A stretch of DNA of 64,000 bases from Nitrobacteraceae bacterium AZCC 2146 (lineage in GTDB: Bacteria > Pseudomonadota > Alphaproteobacteria > Rhizobiales > Xanthobacteraceae), in NCBI GenBank assembly GCA_036924855.1, contig JBAGRP010000001.1, positions 1,736,001 through 1,800,000 on the forward strand. Reading direction: 5' to 3'. A program made the position numbers and the translations under genes. Position 1 is the first letter of the stretch. Every line of letters starts with the position of its first letter. Below, piece after piece: positions 63,203-64,000 of this stretch. Below the pieces are notes generated by a model. That model was given only the letters and a program-made list of their open reading frames with translations, was not told the origin of the DNA and made no database searches.

Positions 63203-63979
63203 TCAACCGCCGATTCCAAAATCCACGCGCCGCGTCGCCCACCCAGTCATCCTTCCCTCGATCACGGCGAAAACGGCGTACATCGCTACGCTCATGGCTG
63301 CGATGACAGTGAGTGCCGCAAAAACCAGGGGGATACGCAAGTTTGACGATGCCTGCACGATCAACATTCCAATCCCTTCGTTCGACGCCATCGTCTCGGC
63401 AATAACGGCGCCGACGAAAGCGAGGGTGATGGAGATCTTCAGCGACGCAAAGAAATACGGCAACGAGCGCGGCAGACCGACCTTGAGCACGATATCGGCC
63501 CGCGTCGCACCCAGCGAACGCAGAACATCCTCAAGTTCAGGCTCCACGGTCGCCAGGCCGGTCGCGACATTCACAGCGATCGGAAAAAAGCTCAGCAGAA
63601 ACGCGGTCAGCACTGCCGGAACCGTTCCGATCCCGAACCACACGACCAGCACAGGCACGATGGCGACTTTTGGCACCGCGTTGAATCCCACCAGCAGCGG
63701 ATAGATGGCCTTGTAGATCAGGCGCGACGACCCGACGAAAACGCCAAGAAATCCACCGACGACAATTGCCAGCCCGAAGCCGATCAAGGTGCTCACCAAG
63801 GTACGTGTTGCATGAAACATGAGCGTGCCGAAATTACTGCTGAGCGCGACCGCGATCTGACTCGGGCGAGGCAGCACGAAGTCCGGCACCTTGAATGCCC
63901 GGCAACCGAACTCCCAGAGGATCAGGAGGGCAGCGGAAACCAGCCATGGCAATGCATCTTCTCGCCAGGCGCGGTTCAC
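63203..63979 (-). CDS. ABC transporter permease (SsuC/TauC-type), second importer
   Basis: A 258-residue permease with six helices. It opens A-L-P-W-L-V-S-A-A-L-L-I-L-W-E-F and has the EAA loop D-V-L-R-S-L-G-A-T-R-A-D-I-V-L-K-V-G-L-P. It belongs to the same family as the permease at 57761-58561 but is clearly different in sequence. The start is GTG at 63979, immediately after a likely stop codon (63983-63985) of an upstream gene. The binding protein and ATPase are not in the window. Downstream lie the inverted repeat and the insertion sequence. Confidence 0.9.
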   Translation of the reverse strand: MNRAWREDALPWLVSAALLILWEFGCRAFKVPDFVLPRPSQIAVALSSNFGTLMFHATRTLVSTLIGFGLAIVVGGFLGVFVGSSRLIYKAIYPLLVGFNAVPKVAIVPVLVVWFGIGTVPAVLTAFLLSFFPIAVNVATGLATVEPELEDVLRSLGATRADIVLKVGLPRSLPYFFASLKISITLAFVGAVIAETMASNEGIGMLIVQASSNLRIPLVFAALTVIAAMSVAMYAVFAVIEGRMTGWATRRVDFGIGG

Positions 63980-63982
63980 GGC

Positions 63983-64000
63983 TCAATTCCGTCGACGACG
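63983..64000 (-). CDS. End of an upstream gene (partial, tentative)
   Basis: In the frame that ends at the TGA (63983-63985) the last codons read R-R-R-R-N. A gene ending three bases before the permease start would fit the ATP-binding subunit of the same importer, but five residues are not enough to identify it. Confidence 0.3.
   Translation of the reverse strand, partial: RRRRN

Overview
This is a roughly 63-65% G+C alphaproteobacterial chromosome segment. The order tuf - tRNA-Trp - secE on the minus strand, the protein sequences, a DUF3551-type peptide and the dispersed palindromic repeats with GGAATCC arms all point to the Bradyrhizobium / Rhodopseudomonas / Afipia group. No rRNA operon, CRISPR array or prophage was seen.

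Layout. (1) 1-10.9 kb is mostly core or housekeeping: the first codons of secE, tRNA-Trp, EF-Tu, a class C beta-lactamase-fold hydrolase, two SDR oxidoreductases, a histidine phosphatase, a possible structured RNA locus (5.77-6.18 kb) with a strong promoter, an acyl-CoA dehydrogenase/kinase-like pair divergent from a TetR regulator, and small proteins. (2) 11.2-32.5 kb is a complete Wzx/Wzy-type exopolysaccharide locus: UDP-glucose dehydrogenase, FkbM methyltransferase, initiating sugar transferase, PPP-family phosphatase, Wza-like exporter, beta-barrel porin, fused GumC/BY-kinase co-polymerase, polymerase, four further glycosyltransferases, two acyltransferases, flippase, a GH10 xylanase-fold hydrolase on the opposite strand, and two small accessory proteins. 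Short tandem duplications and a possible regulator remnant lie in its non-coding parts. (3) 32.5-45.3 kb is a long, tightly packed minus-strand catabolic block: oligopeptide-type ABC importer (binding protein, two permeases, two ATPases), acyl-CoA ligase, SDR, thioesterase, MDR oxidoreductase, DUF2817 peptidase-like protein, VOC protein and Asp/Glu racemase, ending with an Lrp/AsnC regulator. (4) 45.8-53.7 kb holds a HAMP-GAF-GGDEF-EAL signalling protein, an amicyanin-like cupredoxin next to a di-haem peroxidase/MauG-like protein, a GntP permease, a patatin-like lipase, a LapA-domain protein and an HdeD-family protein. (5) From 53.9 kb rightwards the DNA looks accessory: a 44-nt 3' fragment of tRNA-Gly(UCC), then divergent genes for a cytosine-deaminase-like amidohydrolase plus quinone reductase and for an NMT1/THI5-type ABC importer with a FAD-linked oxidoreductase and a Rid protein, a broken gene end, an IS1182-family element, and part of a second importer of the same type.

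How the parts fit. Region 2 encodes lipid-linked synthesis, modification, flipping, polymerisation and export of one polysaccharide. Regions 3 and 5 each combine an importer with catabolic enzymes for an organic nitrogen compound that cannot be named from sequence alone. The tRNA fragment suggests that region 5 is the left end of an integrated island whose right end, with an intact tRNA-Gly gene, lies beyond the window.
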